Origin: Laguncularia racemosa
Lineage: Eukaryota; Streptophyta; Magnoliopsida; Myrtales; Combretaceae
Reading direction: 5' to 3'
Assembly: GCA_037954665.1 (NCBI GenBank)
Contig: JBBMOL010000012.1
Span: forward strand, 8,184,001 to 8,248,000
DNA: 64,000 nt
Shown: positions 1 to 11,158 of the stretch, one piece after another
Position numbering within the stretch: position 1 is the first letter of the stretch
How the letters are laid out: every line of letters starts with the position of its first letter
Program-made: the position numbers and the translations under genes
Notes under the pieces: generated by a model
What the model was told of the DNA's origin: nothing
The model's input: only the letters and a program-made list of their open reading frames with translations
Databases searched by the model: none

Positions 1-1636
1 AACTTCTCCTTGTCTTTGCTCTGGTTAAGGTGAGCTGGATAAGGGATTTTTAGCACATATTCTTTAACAGCCGGTGGTGATCTCCTCTCAGGATGTGTTT
101 TCTCAGGTGTCATTTTCTCCTTTTCAATAGGTTGATTATCCTCTTGCTTCTTTTCATGTTACTGTTTAGATGGTAACTCTTTCCCGCTTCTTAATGTGAT
201 GGCTTTTACCTGTTCCCTTGGATTGTTTTTCGTGTTGCTAGGAAGAGAGCCAAGTTGTCTCTCAGACATCATCTTAGTCAATTGGCTAATTTGCTTCTCA
301 AGATTGTGGATCGAGGCCTCTTGCTTACAATGTTTTGCATCAAAGCTCTGGATGAATTGACTTAGTATATCTTCTATGTTACCCTTCTTTTCTTGTTAGG
401 GTAGCTGCGCTAAAGGAAGCGGTAAAGGCTGATAAAGTTGCGGTTGTTGCTTTGAATACCCTGGCGGTGGTAGATTAGCTCTCTAATAGTCTTAGTTTCC
501 ATAAGACAAATTTTGATGGTTTCTCATCCCCAAATGGTACGTGTTACCATACTGATTATATTGCTGTCTCTTCGAATTCCCAAGATAATCTATCTACTCA
601 TATTGCTAAAAAAGATTCACACCCTTCTCAGGATAAACTTGATGTTGTTGTTGTGGTCCTTGGGGATTCTTGAGGGTTGCAACTTGGTGGCTCAAAGCTT
701 CCATCTTTCCTACCAAAATAGTCATGACATCTACTTCATACATTCCTGTCGCTTTCTACTTACTCTTGCCACGACCCCACTAGTAATTATTTCTTACCAT
801 ATCAGCAAATAGCTTCCATGTGTCCTCTAGAGTCTTAGTATTCAATATACTGCCAACTACGACATCTACTAAGTGACGTGTAGCCGAATTTAACCCATTC
901 AAAAATGTTTGAACTTACATCCATATAGGCAACGATGATGTGGACACTTTCTCAACAATTCTATCCATCTCTGCTAAACATCATACAATATTCCATGATC
1001 TTGTTGAGTGAAAGAAGAGATATTATTCCAGAGCTTGGCGGTTTTACATAGTGGAAAATAAATTTCCAAAATCTCCTTTACTGTGCCATCCCATGTAGTC
1101 AAAGCTTTGAGACCTAATGATTGAAGCTAGGTCTTAGCTTTTCCTCTTAATGAAAATGGGAACAATCTTATACGCACTGCTTCATCCGTCACCCCATTAT
1201 TCTTGAAAGTTTCTCAAATCTTCAAGAATGTCTAAATGTGAGCATGGGGATCTTCATCAGGTAGTCCATCAAACTGACACTATTGTTGTAGAAGTTGAAT
1301 CACCATACCCTTGATCTCGAAATTATTAGCCCCAATGGGAGGCTTAACAATGGTTGGACCTATGCCGTCCAGTATAGGCCTTGCATACTTAATGTTTTTC
1401 TTTGGTGGATCCTTAACCATTACTTCTTGTACCTTTACCTCACTCTTTGTAGATGACTCTATTAGCTCTTCTTCTTTAACCTCTGTTGCCACTACTATAT
1501 CACGTTCTCCCTCCTCACTAACTGACTGCCTAGAAGATTCGGCAACTATGTTCCTTCGAAGTCGGTAGAGTGTTCTCTCAATCTCAGGATCTAGATCAAG
1601 AGTGTCAGAAGGAAGATTCCTTGTCATACACTGCAA
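1..1636 (-). pseudogene. R1 gag, broken, partial
   Basis: The start is the ATG at 1636 (minus). The first 118 residues are open to 1280 and include DLDPEIERTLYRLRR, the N-terminal signature shared with the gag of R4 and R7. Beyond that, the gag core and C-terminal part can be followed only in fragments and shifted frames. Near 330-230 the minus strand still encodes the coiled-coil-like HNLEKQISQLTKMMSER segment and then ITLRSGKEL, a stretch typical of the C-terminal part of Athila Gag. Several stops and frameshifts make this non-functional. The Gag protein would normally form the virus-like particle. Confidence 0.65.
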
Positions 1637-1758
1637 AAGGCAACTAAGTGTGAATTAGAACTTTTCAAAAGATAGAGAGAAGAAAAATAGATAAAACAAA
1701 TAAGAAGAATGACTAAAGTAGTAGCTACTACAGTTTTTCCTAATATTGCCTTGCTAGA

Positions 1759-1776
1759 TCCCTAGCAATGGTGCCA
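1759..1776 (-). other. R1 primer binding site, tRNA-Asp type
   Basis: The minus strand reads TGGCACCATTGCTAGGGA. Plant tRNA-Asp primer sites read TGGCGCCGTTGCCGGGGA, so this is a decayed copy with four mismatches. It lies a few bases inside the LTR edge, as expected. Confidence 0.75.
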
Positions 1777-1782
1777 AAAACT

Positions 1783-3136
1783 TATTGCGCTCGAATTTAA
1801 CCAATCGTTTTAAGTTTTAAATTTATAACCAATAAAATCTACTATTGAGCTAGGCAGTGTACCTATTAATTATAGTATAGATTTAATAGGTCTCGTCCTT
1901 TGGGATCTAGAAAACAAGTACTAATATTACCTTTCTCTACTATCTAGTCTAATTTATAAAGTGGAAATTATGAATTAAATTAACAACTAACAAGTCCTAG
2001 TAACCCTAGAATTAAATGATATTGTCTTAAAAATGTATTCAATTACAAAATATACCCCTCATCTTATTCCACCCTAACCCTTAAATTGTCAAAATAAGAT
2101 AGCGATTAACGAATCAATTTACGTTTTGCATTGTAGGAATTCTCAAGTAAAATTGATTACTCCCTCGAGTTAATCAATTCTTAATCATACATAAGATAAT
2201 GGAAACCTCTCCCTCACTACTGTCATGCAAGATCTCATTAAGTTCACAAATTCCTATTAATTGCAGAAAATCAATGTTTTCCTAGCTCTAGGTAAAACAT
2301 GTAATATGTAATCTCTCTATTCATGAAGATCTAATTTAATAGATGAAACCTTTTTCAATCTAATAAAAATCAGACATGCAATTAATTTGCTCGCATAAAT
2401 CAATCACAAGAACAATGGAAACACATGAATAGATGCAAAGATATAAATAATTCATTAATCAATCAATGGTTTAGCATATGAGTTAGGGTTTCACAAGATG
2501 AAAGATATAAAGAATTACTCCACTATAGAGTTTTCAATAAAAACAAAGAATCTAGAGAAATAGAATTGATTCATGCTAAAAAAAATAATCCCTTGTTTGT
2601 TTTGTGATCTCCAATGATGCTTAGACAATTCTCCTCTTGATGTTCATAATAAAGCTCCCTTAGGGTTTTCAGAACAAAGCCAAAAGGAAAGAATTCTTTT
2701 TAAAAATAAAACAAGGCATCTATTTATAGTTTTGCAAAGACATGGCTTTTGCATCGGCGTCAGCACGGCCGTGCTCGAGGCCATGCTAACTTCAAAACAC
2801 GTTATTTTTCATTGCGTAGTTTAGCATAGCCTCCAACATCGTCGTACTCAAGGCAGGGATGAAAAGAATTAGCTACTGGTCATTTTTTTCATCCAACACT
2901 GGTGTTTGCATGGGTTGTGTTGAAGGTTATGCTAAATTGAAAATCAATTTTCTTCATTTTTTGCCAAATTTCACCTTACCTTCACTCATATCATCCTTAA
3001 ACCTTTCTTTTGTCTCCATTGATGCCTGAAATTAAAATTTAATCATATAAATACCCTTTTCTTCACAAATTACATGAAATTCATATAAAATTATAACTAA
3101 TAAGCATTAGAATTAAGGGTCTTTTGACACTTATCA
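1783..3136 (-). repeat. R1 5' LTR
   Basis: The right edge (start of the LTR on the minus strand) is TGATAAGTGTC at 3136; the left edge abuts the primer-site spacer near 1783-1786, where the expected terminal CA is not clean. A minus-strand TATA-like CTATAAATAG lies near 2725. Upstream of it, at about 2755-2930, are imperfect palindromes such as AGCACGGCCGTGCT. Only one LTR is in the window, so edges are inferred from position rather than from a pair. Confidence 0.6.
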
Positions 3137-3137
3137 G

Positions 3138-3213
3138 GAGTTGATAAGAGCAGCTGGACTCCATGCCATAAAAAACCATGTAACTAAGTATCCCTATCTA
3201 AATGATATCACCT
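3138..3213 (+). repeat. 76-bp segment duplicated at 3939-4014
   Basis: The segment beginning GGAGTTGATAAGAGCAGC recurs with a few differences at 3939-4014. The second copy lies inside solo LTR S1; this first copy sits between the R1 LTR edge and the first Tat gag fragment. It looks like a displaced scrap of the S1-type LTR. Confidence 0.7.
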
Positions 3214-3291
3214 TTGCCACTTCTAGACAATGATGAACCTATATGACCTTACCGATGCAGTCGCTTGCAAAGCTTTTTTGAGCAACTTGTA
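3214..3291 (+). pseudogene. R2 (Tat-type) gag fragment 1
   Basis: The plus strand encodes MNLYDLTDAVACKAF followed by LSNL. The DAVxCKAF stretch is characteristic of Tat-lineage Gag just before the ARTWYxxLPxNSISSF block. That next block is not here but at 7720, on the other side of solo LTR S1. One stop is visible upstream of the methionine. This is the left-most piece of the old Tat element. Confidence 0.6.
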
Positions 3292-3938
3292 TGTTATGCT
3301 CCTAATTCACTATGGTATCAACAATTTACCATGTATCCTATTTAAGTAGAATATGTAAGGCTACGATTAGGATCTTGGAATCATTGATTAAATTTGAAAA
3401 ATAATTGACGATTTGTTGATTTTAAAAAACATTTTTAAATTTTGTTAAGTTTGGAAAACGTAATGGAAGCACAAAAATGGATTTCTATGTCTTAGGGCCT
3501 AAGGAGCCCATAAAATACATGTATAGGTAAACAAGCTAGAGATTCATAGGCAACTCTTATAAAAGTCTAATTGAGTACATAAAAATAAAAAATAATACTA
3601 AGCCTAAGTAAAAAATAGGAAAAAAAATCAATGATAGCTCTTGGAATCTAGGTCCTCGTTCTCATACCCATTCTCCTCTTCAAAGCTGAAACCCATCAAA
3701 TTGAATAGGAGATCAACCAAACAAACCTCACCTAAAAAATAAAAAAGGAGTGAGCTATAAAGGTCCAAAACATAACATTGAAAATACATACATGCATGTC
3801 AAGTAGGCTTATATACTAATGCAACAAATGATCATTTAATTCATTTAATTATCTTATTTAAACATCTAGTACAAAAGTGCTCATGACTCCAAACATGATG
3901 ATGGGAGACATGAGGTTTGATTCTACCAAAACAAGCAT

Positions 3939-4014
3939 CAGGAGTTAATAAGAGCAGCTGGACTCCATGCCACCAAAAACCATGTAACTAAGTAGCCCTA
4001 TCTAAATGATATCA
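3939..4014 (+). repeat. Second copy of the 76-bp segment, within S1
   Basis: This copy (GGAGTTAATAAGAGCAGC...) matches 3138-3213 with a few substitutions. It is flanked on both sides by S1 sequence, so it is probably the original location. Confidence 0.7.
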
Positions 4015-7000
4015 CTATTATGTAAACTCACTGGTCACCGTTTAGCTATATTGTATCACTTGCTAGGTCCCATAACCTTATACGACTCTCAATATACCTT
4101 TTCTCCACTTACAATGTTCATTATTCAATGCAATCTCACTTATCAACTATCTGTTGAGCCACCTTTAGTGGCTTAAGTGCCTAACTATTGTGCCAATTGG
4201 AGGTATATGACCACAGCCATAATCCCAATCCAAAGTTTGTTACTCGTTGGCTCAAGTAATCATACACAAGTAGCAAGCAATTACTTCGAGTTAATTATTA
4301 GTCTGTTTAAGTTTTCTAACTATTCTAGCATGTAACATGCAAGTTACTATGTACCTTAATGGTCAATGTTTCTAGAATCACCATTGAAGTTCCAATTGAG
4401 TTGATTGAGATAATTTTATGCATCAAAGTGAAAATCATAAGTCAGTTAGCTATTTTAAGTGATTTAATTCTATTTTAAGGTTGGTTTAAACTACTTAAAG
4501 CCTATACTAGTTACGAGAAGAATTCGGGTTATCTAAGCTTGATTAGCTTTAAACTAATTGTGACTCAAACCATTTAAGGTTTATTCAATTAAAATTGATA
4601 AATTATTTAAATTTTTAAGTCTAGTTATGTTTAAAGTCCAATTAGGGTATTTAGGCCCCATTAGGAATAGTAGGCCAATTATGTTTAGAATTAAGCCCAT
4701 AGGCTTTAATTAACTTAGTTAAGTCTAGTTATAATTATTAATTCCATTTTAAAACCACTTAGGTTACTTTCATCTATTTTAATTAACTTAGGTCTATTAT
4801 ATTTAGTTAGTCCTATTTGTTATATTTTAGCCCCAATTGATTATTACATCCAATTTCAATTCTATTTTAAGTCTTTAGTTGATTTAAGGTTTTGTAGGGT
4901 TGAAAGGTCAATTAGGTTTAATTTATTTGTTAGGGCCCATTTAGAGTATAGGCCTAAAAGATTAAGGGGTCCAAATATGTCTTGGATTTGAGCCAATTTA
5001 AGTTTTATTATAATTATGTAAGTCCATTCTATTTTATTAGGTCAACGTTTAGTTCATTTTAATTAGTTAATTTGATTTAGGCCTTGAATTAGTTTAAGAC
5101 CCGATTGAGTTACTTATCTACTAAAGTCCATTTAAGGTATGAACCTTAGGAAGAAATAGGCCCAATTATGTTTTGTATTTTAGATCTTCAGCCCATGAGT
5201 TATTGGTTCACATTATCATGTCAATTTTTATTTTTGTTTAATTAAGATAATTTAATTAACTAAGCTCATTTTAGCAAATTATGTTTAATTACCCAGGCTA
5301 CCTAAAGGAGAGGATAAGAGGGTAGTCCTTAGGGCTGTTTAGTTGGGCTGACTTGGAATTAGGCTGGCCTTAGCCCGGTTAAATTAAACCAATCATTAAC
5401 TAAATTTTAATTTGTGACAATAAAAGGTTTAAATTTTAAAGGGTCATGATTTACTCAATTTAAACCTAAATCAAGTGAAACTAAAACCATTTGTTTCCAT
5501 ATCACTTCTATTACTCATTGTAACATAAAAAAGAAAAACCCTTGAACTACCAAATCAAACTTAATTACAAAATTTCAACTTTAAGAGCTCATAACTCATT
5601 CAATTTAAGTCTAAATCACTTTGAATCAAAGCCCACTTGTTCTTACTCCTTTCTAGAGTCTAACACATCATTTTATTTTTCATTTTTAAGCTCAATAGAT
5701 CATCAAAACAAAGCACTCAAAATAGGACATGCCCCAATTATTTTATCTATATTAATAATTTATTTTTTACACATCATCTCTTCTAAGCCTCATTTTTCAT
5801 CCAATTCAACTCATGTCTATAATTAAATGATAATTCAATCAAAATTACTCAAAATAAACATAATACATCTAAATTTTCTAGAATTAACCACATTAATAAA
5901 TCATGCAAGAAAATTATAAATTCAAGTTATTCAATCCTCCAATTTAACTCAATTCATCCTTAAACATCACCAAACTTAATATTTATGAAGTAACTTCAAT
6001 TTTCATCAAATGCATCATCTAAGAACATAGTAACCTGCTACAAATTCATAAATTAATAATTAAATCAATTTATTCATCCTCTAATTTAATCATACTACCA
6101 AATTCTAACCTTCTACATGTCATGTCTATTAATTAATCACCAAAGCCACTCCATACATTACATATTCATACTCTAATAATCAATTTATTATTATTCATTA
6201 TCCAAAATAGAAATAACAAGAAAATAAAGTCATAATATCATCTTCAATTGTTGAGGCAAAATTAATACTCAATCATATCTTCAATTGCCGTGTATTAATC
6301 TTGCTTCCTACTACTAAATCCAATGCCTAACAACACATATAGCACATTAAATCCTAGATCAAGTCTTAAATCATCATATAATACTCAAGAACACACAATA
6401 TAGATGGCAATCACTAATGGATTTTACAATACACTATTAATGTTCAAGAAATTATCAAATCATCATGTTCAATTACTTACAACTATTCTAAATCAACTTA
6501 AACAAGATTTTGAATTTATCTTATTGGAGACCCAAGAAATACCCAAATCTTCTCCCAACCATGCCTAACCATCTCCAAGGTGGTATTTTTCCTAAACTCT
6601 TAATTGATTTCTTTCACAATAAACATCATACATTACTTAAACCTATAATCTGCAAACTAAAATTTACTTGAATCAAGTCATCTTCATAGTTACCTTCACA
6701 ACCAAATCGCATGGAAAGTAGACCCCTCTTAGCTTGGAATCTCACTTAATCCTTGATCTAAAACTCATAAGAAAAATAGCTAGATTAGTATAGGGTTTAA
6801 TGGGTATTAAGAAGTTTAAAAAATAGAATAGGCTTAATGGGTTTTTAAGAGTATTTATCTTAGAGAGTTCTAGAAAAAATGAAATGAGGGGTTACTATTT
6901 TCTGTCCAACAATGGGTTTATATAGTAAGGTTTAGTAAGGGTTTAAGGATAAGGGTAAATAGGTTCATAAAGGTTAATGGGTTGTAACTTAAGGTGATAT

Positions 7001-7214
7001 GCATCCTTTTAATTTAGCCTATTTTGGTATTAATTTTCCTTTAATTTCTTCCACTTACTCCATCTACAAAATGATGCTCTTTTTTTTTTTCCTAAAATGC
7101 CCTTGGAATTTAAATTAATCCACTACTCTTCTATAAAATAAGCTTAAGGGGCATTTTGGTCATTTTACCTAATTGAATTCCAGATTAAAAAATTTCATTT
7201 CCAGTTGTCTTTAA

Positions 7215-7615
7215 ATATTTTGTAATTGATCTTATTCACCCAATTAAGGTCTTGGGGTCATATTTAAGGTCTAAAAAAGTTTAGGTCCAATTTCAATAAA
7301 ATTGTCTTCAAGGGCAAAAATGGTCATTTTTAGGTAAATTGCCTCCAAACTTCCAAAGATCACTCTCAATAATTTAAAATGACATTATTAATTTGTTTAT
7401 TGATTTTGGCCTACTTCAAATACTCTAAATTGGGCCTAAGGGCAAATTGGTTAATGTGCAAATTGATCTCCAAACTTAATTCTCTTTTCTAATTAACTCA
7501 AATAATTCCTTAGTGATCTTATTCACTTAATTAGGGTATTGGATTTTATTTGAGGCCATTAAACTATTTCAGAGTTATTTTTTATAAAATTAAGTTCAAG
7601 GGTAAAAGGTCATTT
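7215..7615 (+). repeat. Imperfect repeat with about 288-bp spacing inside S1
   Basis: A block with TGATCTTATTCACCCAATTA at about 7228 and downstream CAAGGGCAAAAATGGTCATTTT recurs, diverged, from about 7516 with TGATCTTATTCACTTAATTA and CAAGGGTAAAAGGTCATTTT. Intervening sequence is partly similar. This resembles a short tandem array within a long LTR. Confidence 0.5.
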
Positions 7616-7711
7616 TGGAAAATTTTGATCTTTAACCCTTTATTAATTGACTCCAAATCTTTCTTCTTAATTTCATTAACCTTATTTAGAATTTTGGGGC
7701 TCTTTATAACG

Positions 7712-8767
7712 CAAGGTTGCTCGAACATGGTACAACTTACCATCGAACTCCATCTCTTCATTCAACAAGTTGGCTAATCAATTCCAATAACGTTTCTTGA
7801 CCAGCAAGCTCTTTGTAAATGACTCATCAACCTTTAACTCGATCAAATAGGGTAATGATGAGTCGATTAGGGACTACCTTGCTCGATTCAATGTTGTGAT
7901 GTTGGAGATTCACAATAGTAAAGGGGTTGCCCTTAACATGATAATTTAAGGTGTCAAGCTAACATTAGTAGGGGAGTCGCCCGTAATGCGATAATTTAAG
8001 GTGTTAAGCCTACTAGTGACTTCTTCAAATCTCCAGCAAAAAACTAATCGACCAATTTCAATGAATTCAAGGAGAAAGTTAGGAAGTATATCCAGTAAGA
8101 GGATTTTATCCTCGTTAGGAGGCAATTCAACCAAAATAGGTCAGATAAGGAAAAGGACAACAAGTGGTTTATCATGAATCACCTAGGCTCCAAACAAAGC
8201 AAAGGATTATCTTAGGACAGCGGTGCAAGAGATAGGAAGCGCATAATCCTAAGTTTCATAATGTATACCCCATTGAACTTGCCAGTAGGGCATACTTTTA
8301 TAGAGGTCCGCAATACAGGGGTTTTGCCTAAACCAATAAGATTATTGGGTAATATGAATAAGAGAAACTCTAACAAATATTATGACTTCTATAGAGATAG
8401 GAGTCACAACACAGATAAGTGCTACTAGCTCAAAACCTCTCTCGAAGATCTTGTCTAACATAGCTATCTTTGGGAGTACATTATTAATCCCCACCTACTC
8501 AAAAGGCTGGAAGAGTAAGGTCATAATGAGCTAGAGAATGACAACAACAAACCGCCCTAACCAAACCCCCAATGGTGTAATTAACACCAACGTTGGAGGC
8601 CCTTAGATGGGAGGTTGACCGAGCTCCTTGAGCTCAATTAATGCCGCAATGAACTACCAAGTGATGAACCTACATAGCAAAACATTGAGCGTTGACACAT
8701 CCATATCCTTCTCGAATGAAGACCTTGAGGGGGTGTAAACTCCCCATAACAATGCTTGGTGATCAGT
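7712..8767 (+). pseudogene. R2 (Tat-type) gag fragment 2
   Basis: The plus strand resumes Tat Gag with ARTWYNLPSNSISSF near 7719-7765, then IRDYLARFNVVMLEIHN (about 7873-7920), which corresponds to the ETLRDYVxRFN block of the retrotransposon Gag domain. Further on, remnants of the cysteine/histidine region and of the FSNEDLEGV...PHNNA segment that precedes protease are seen at 8700-8760. Many stops interrupt it. It is cut at 8772 by S2, and protease continues at 15083. Confidence 0.6.
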
Positions 8768-9009
8768 GCAAGTGATGGAAAATTTCTGACACTATCGACC
8801 TTTTTAGAACCCGATTGGGATGATGATCCAAATCGCTCATAGTTTACCTTATGTCTTTATTTCTAATAAATATTTGAGAATAATCTTACAGGTACAATGA
8901 TAATTCTCCATGGGATGCCAATATGTCCTACAACTGTTGTTGGACACAGAACGTTTTCAGGATGACAATCAAAGACCCGTTACGATTGTTTTCTATTCTG
9001 AGGCATTGG

Positions 9010-9836
9010 TGATACGAACCACGCCAACCCGTGACGAAACCCAATACCAATATGTTCGGAAATTCGTTGCCTAAGACGCCCAAACACCTAAAGTGGAAAC
9101 CGCGACCCGTTGTTTATAAGCGAGACAAGAACCTTGGTATAAAAACGAAGACGCCACAATCGGGATGAAAGACCGATTGATAAGTCGGGATGAACGCTAC
9201 GGATATCAATCCGATAAGTTCGATTTAGTTCTTGAAGAACCAAGAGAGGTGCCTCTCAAAAGTGTTTAATGTTCAAAGATGTATATTCTATATTGTTCTA
9301 AACCCTAGGAGCTTTTATACTAGGGTTACAATTCGTGTAAAACAAGTCCAAAAGGACGTAGTTTAGATAAGTGGCGTAAAAACGCGAAAACGGAACAAGC
9401 TGGCCGGCAGGGGATACACGGCCGTGTACTTTGGCCGTATACCTTTCTGTGCAACTTTTGGCAACATACACGCCCGTGTACTTTGGCCGTGTATCTTTCT
9501 GTACAACTTCTGGCAACATACACGCCCGTGTACTTTAGTCGTGTATCTTTCTGTGGATTTGCTTGACTCCATACATGGCCGTGCTTTGAAAGTACATGCC
9601 CTCTTCATCCCGTGTCCAGTATAACTTGTACAAAAGCAAGGGTCTTCCCATGGTTGTTCCAATCCGTTCCAACTTCATGATTGCTCCAATCCTTTCCGGC
9701 TTCATGGACAACCTTTATCAACCCGTTAAGTACTTCCTTGAATCGTTTTGCTCGATTTCTTGTGATCAGTCCAGGCAGCACTTCAAGAGGATCCACATTT
9801 CTTCTTTCGGCTTGGCTCTCATCATGGATCTCATCA
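9010..9836 (-). repeat. R3 3' LTR
   Basis: 827 bp, TGATGAGATCC...TTCGTATCA on the minus strand. The core promoter is a TATA box inside an inverted repeat (AACCCTAG and CTAGGGTT arms, 9301-9328). A 52-bp tandem repeat rich in ACACGGCCGTGT-like palindromes lies at 9414-9570. It lacks a 12-bp unit that the partner LTR has. The C-terminal end of pol is read inside this LTR down to 9605. Confidence 0.9.
9414..9570 (+). repeat. 52-bp tandem repeat, three units, in R3 3' LTR
   Basis: Units start at 9414, 9466 and 9518. Each begins ATACACG(G/C)CCGTGTACTTT, then (G/A)(G/T)CCGT(G/A)TA(T/C)C-like, then TTTCTGT. The first half of each unit is a near-perfect palindrome around CACGGCCGTG. The third unit drifts at its end into a different stretch. 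The array lies upstream of the TATA box in transcription direction. Confidence 0.8.
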
Positions 9837-11155
9837 TTCCCCTCCTCTTGAAAAGGATTTGTCCTCAAATCATTGCCTGCATCAAATGGACTTAGATTAG
9901 TAACATTAAACATGACACTTACTGGATACTCACCTGGTAGATCTTTCTTGTATGCATTATCATTGATGCGCTCAAGACTTTGAATTGGTCCATCGCCTTT
10001 AGGAAGTATTTTAGATCTACGCTGTACGGGAATCCGCTCTTTGCGCATGTGAACCCAAATCCAATCTCCTGGTTCAAAAACAGCTTGTCGACAACCCTTG
10101 TTGGCTTGTCTCACATACTGCTCCGTTCTTCGCTCAATATTTAGTCTTCTCACGAAATCTGTCTTAGAATCAGCATCAAAACTCACAAACTTGTTAAGTT
10201 GTAATGGCAATAAATAATTAGGAACGAATGGGTTAAAGTCATACACAATCTCAAATGGTGAACAATGAGTAGTGCTATGTAAAGCCCTATTATACGCAAA
10301 CTCCATAAATGGTAGACAATCCTTCCAAGTCCTAATGTTCTTCTCTATGATTGCCCCTAACAATTGAATTAAAGTCTTGTTAACCACATCAATTTGCCCA
10401 TCAGTTTGTGGGTGACGGATAGTCGAAAACATTAGTTTAGTTCCCCACTTTTCCCACAATACTCTCCAAAAATGACTCAAAAATTTCTCATCTCGATCAC
10501 TAACAATGCTTCTAGGTGTACCATGCGGACGTATTACCTCTCTAAAGAACAAATCAACAATGTGTATAGCATCATCAGTTTTATGACAAGGAATGAAATG
10601 AACCATTTTAGAAAACCTACCCACAACCACAAAAATAGAATCTCTATCATGCCTAGGCCTAGATAATCCTAACACAAAATCTATGGAAATGTTTATCCAT
10701 GGCTCATGAGGAATGACACTATACTCATATAACCAATCTAAGAAGTCATCTAAGCGATGAATGGGATGACGATACTTTACCGTGATGTTGTTGATGGCGC
10801 GGCAGTCAACACACATTCTCCATGTCCCATCCTTCTTAGGCACCAAAATCACAAGCACTACACATGGACTCATGCCTTCTCTCACGTATCCCTTCTCCAT
10901 TAATTCATTGACCTGCCTTTGGAGTTCCTTCGGAAAGACATTTTCAAAGTCCTGCACAAGAGACATAACCACACTAGGCAAAGAGTTAGATAATTCGTTA
11001 GTAGTCAAACATGTTTCTTTAAAAACCAGCAACAACATAGGTTGCCTCATTACTAACGCTCTCCTTACTACACTCGCTCTTGCCACACAACTCTCCTTTT
11101 GCAAGGCTGCCCTCTCCTTTTCACTCACCACCAAAATTGATTCCCCTTCAACTTG
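9605..11155 (-). pseudogene. R3 pol: in-frame fusion of early RT to integrase, reading into the 3' LTR
   Basis: This is a continuous open frame of over 500 codons (methionine at 11134). It starts in the protease/RT linker, reaches the RT block LVPKKDGTWRMCVDCRAINN and then PIHRLDD. It then jumps directly to the integrase core (HEPWINISIDFVLGL, SDRDEKF, TDGQIDVVNK). RT palm with its catalytic YFDD, all of RNase H and the integrase zinc finger are missing. A second, smaller in-frame gap removes about 40 residues just before the RT fingers compared with R8. The third integrase acidic residue is Asp where R8 has Glu. The frame ends inside the LTR after the ITRNRAKRFKE motif. Catalytically dead as RT; long openness suggests recent loss or chance. 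Confidence 0.8.
9838..9850 (-). other. R3 polypurine tract
   Basis: Minus strand AAGAGGAGGGGAA directly precedes the 3' LTR start TGATGAG. This is the plus-strand DNA priming site used in reverse transcription. The same tract is found in R8. Confidence 0.8.
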
Positions 11156-11158
11156 GCC

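Larger units (their letters stand above)
1..3136 (-). mobile_element. R1: Athila-type Ty3/gypsy retrotransposon, 5' part only
   Basis: Read on the minus strand the order is LTR (about 3136 to 1783), primer binding site, leader, then gag running off the left edge. The primer site resembles the complement of the plant tRNA-Asp 3' end, which is typical of Athila and Tat lineages. The gag N-terminus resembles those of R4 and R7 (acidic DPEIERTL-like stretch followed by basic residues). The other LTR and pol lie outside the window, so the full length and target duplication cannot be checked. The lineage call rests on gag and primer-site type only. Confidence 0.75.
3292..7711. repeat. S1: long solo LTR inserted in Tat gag
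   Basis: It begins TGTTATGCTCC and ends near GGGGCTCTTTATAAC, imperfect inverted termini like those of S3 (TGTTATGCCCC). The two flanks are consecutive parts of Tat Gag, which marks it as an insertion of about 4.4 kb. No gag, pol or second LTR is visible. A minus-strand TATA-like CTATATAAACC near 6915 suggests minus orientation. Composition is strongly strand-skewed: T and G rich at 4480-5320, A and C rich at 5400-6780. The right edge and target duplication are not sharply resolved. Confidence 0.5.

Noticed and set aside
5542..5826. 94-codon frame in S1
   Set aside because: A/C-skewed composition reduces stops; no domain recognised.
9414..9570. Regularly spaced palindromic repeats resembling a CRISPR array
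   Set aside because: Units are contiguous tandem copies without unique spacers, inside an LTR, and the genome is a plant's.
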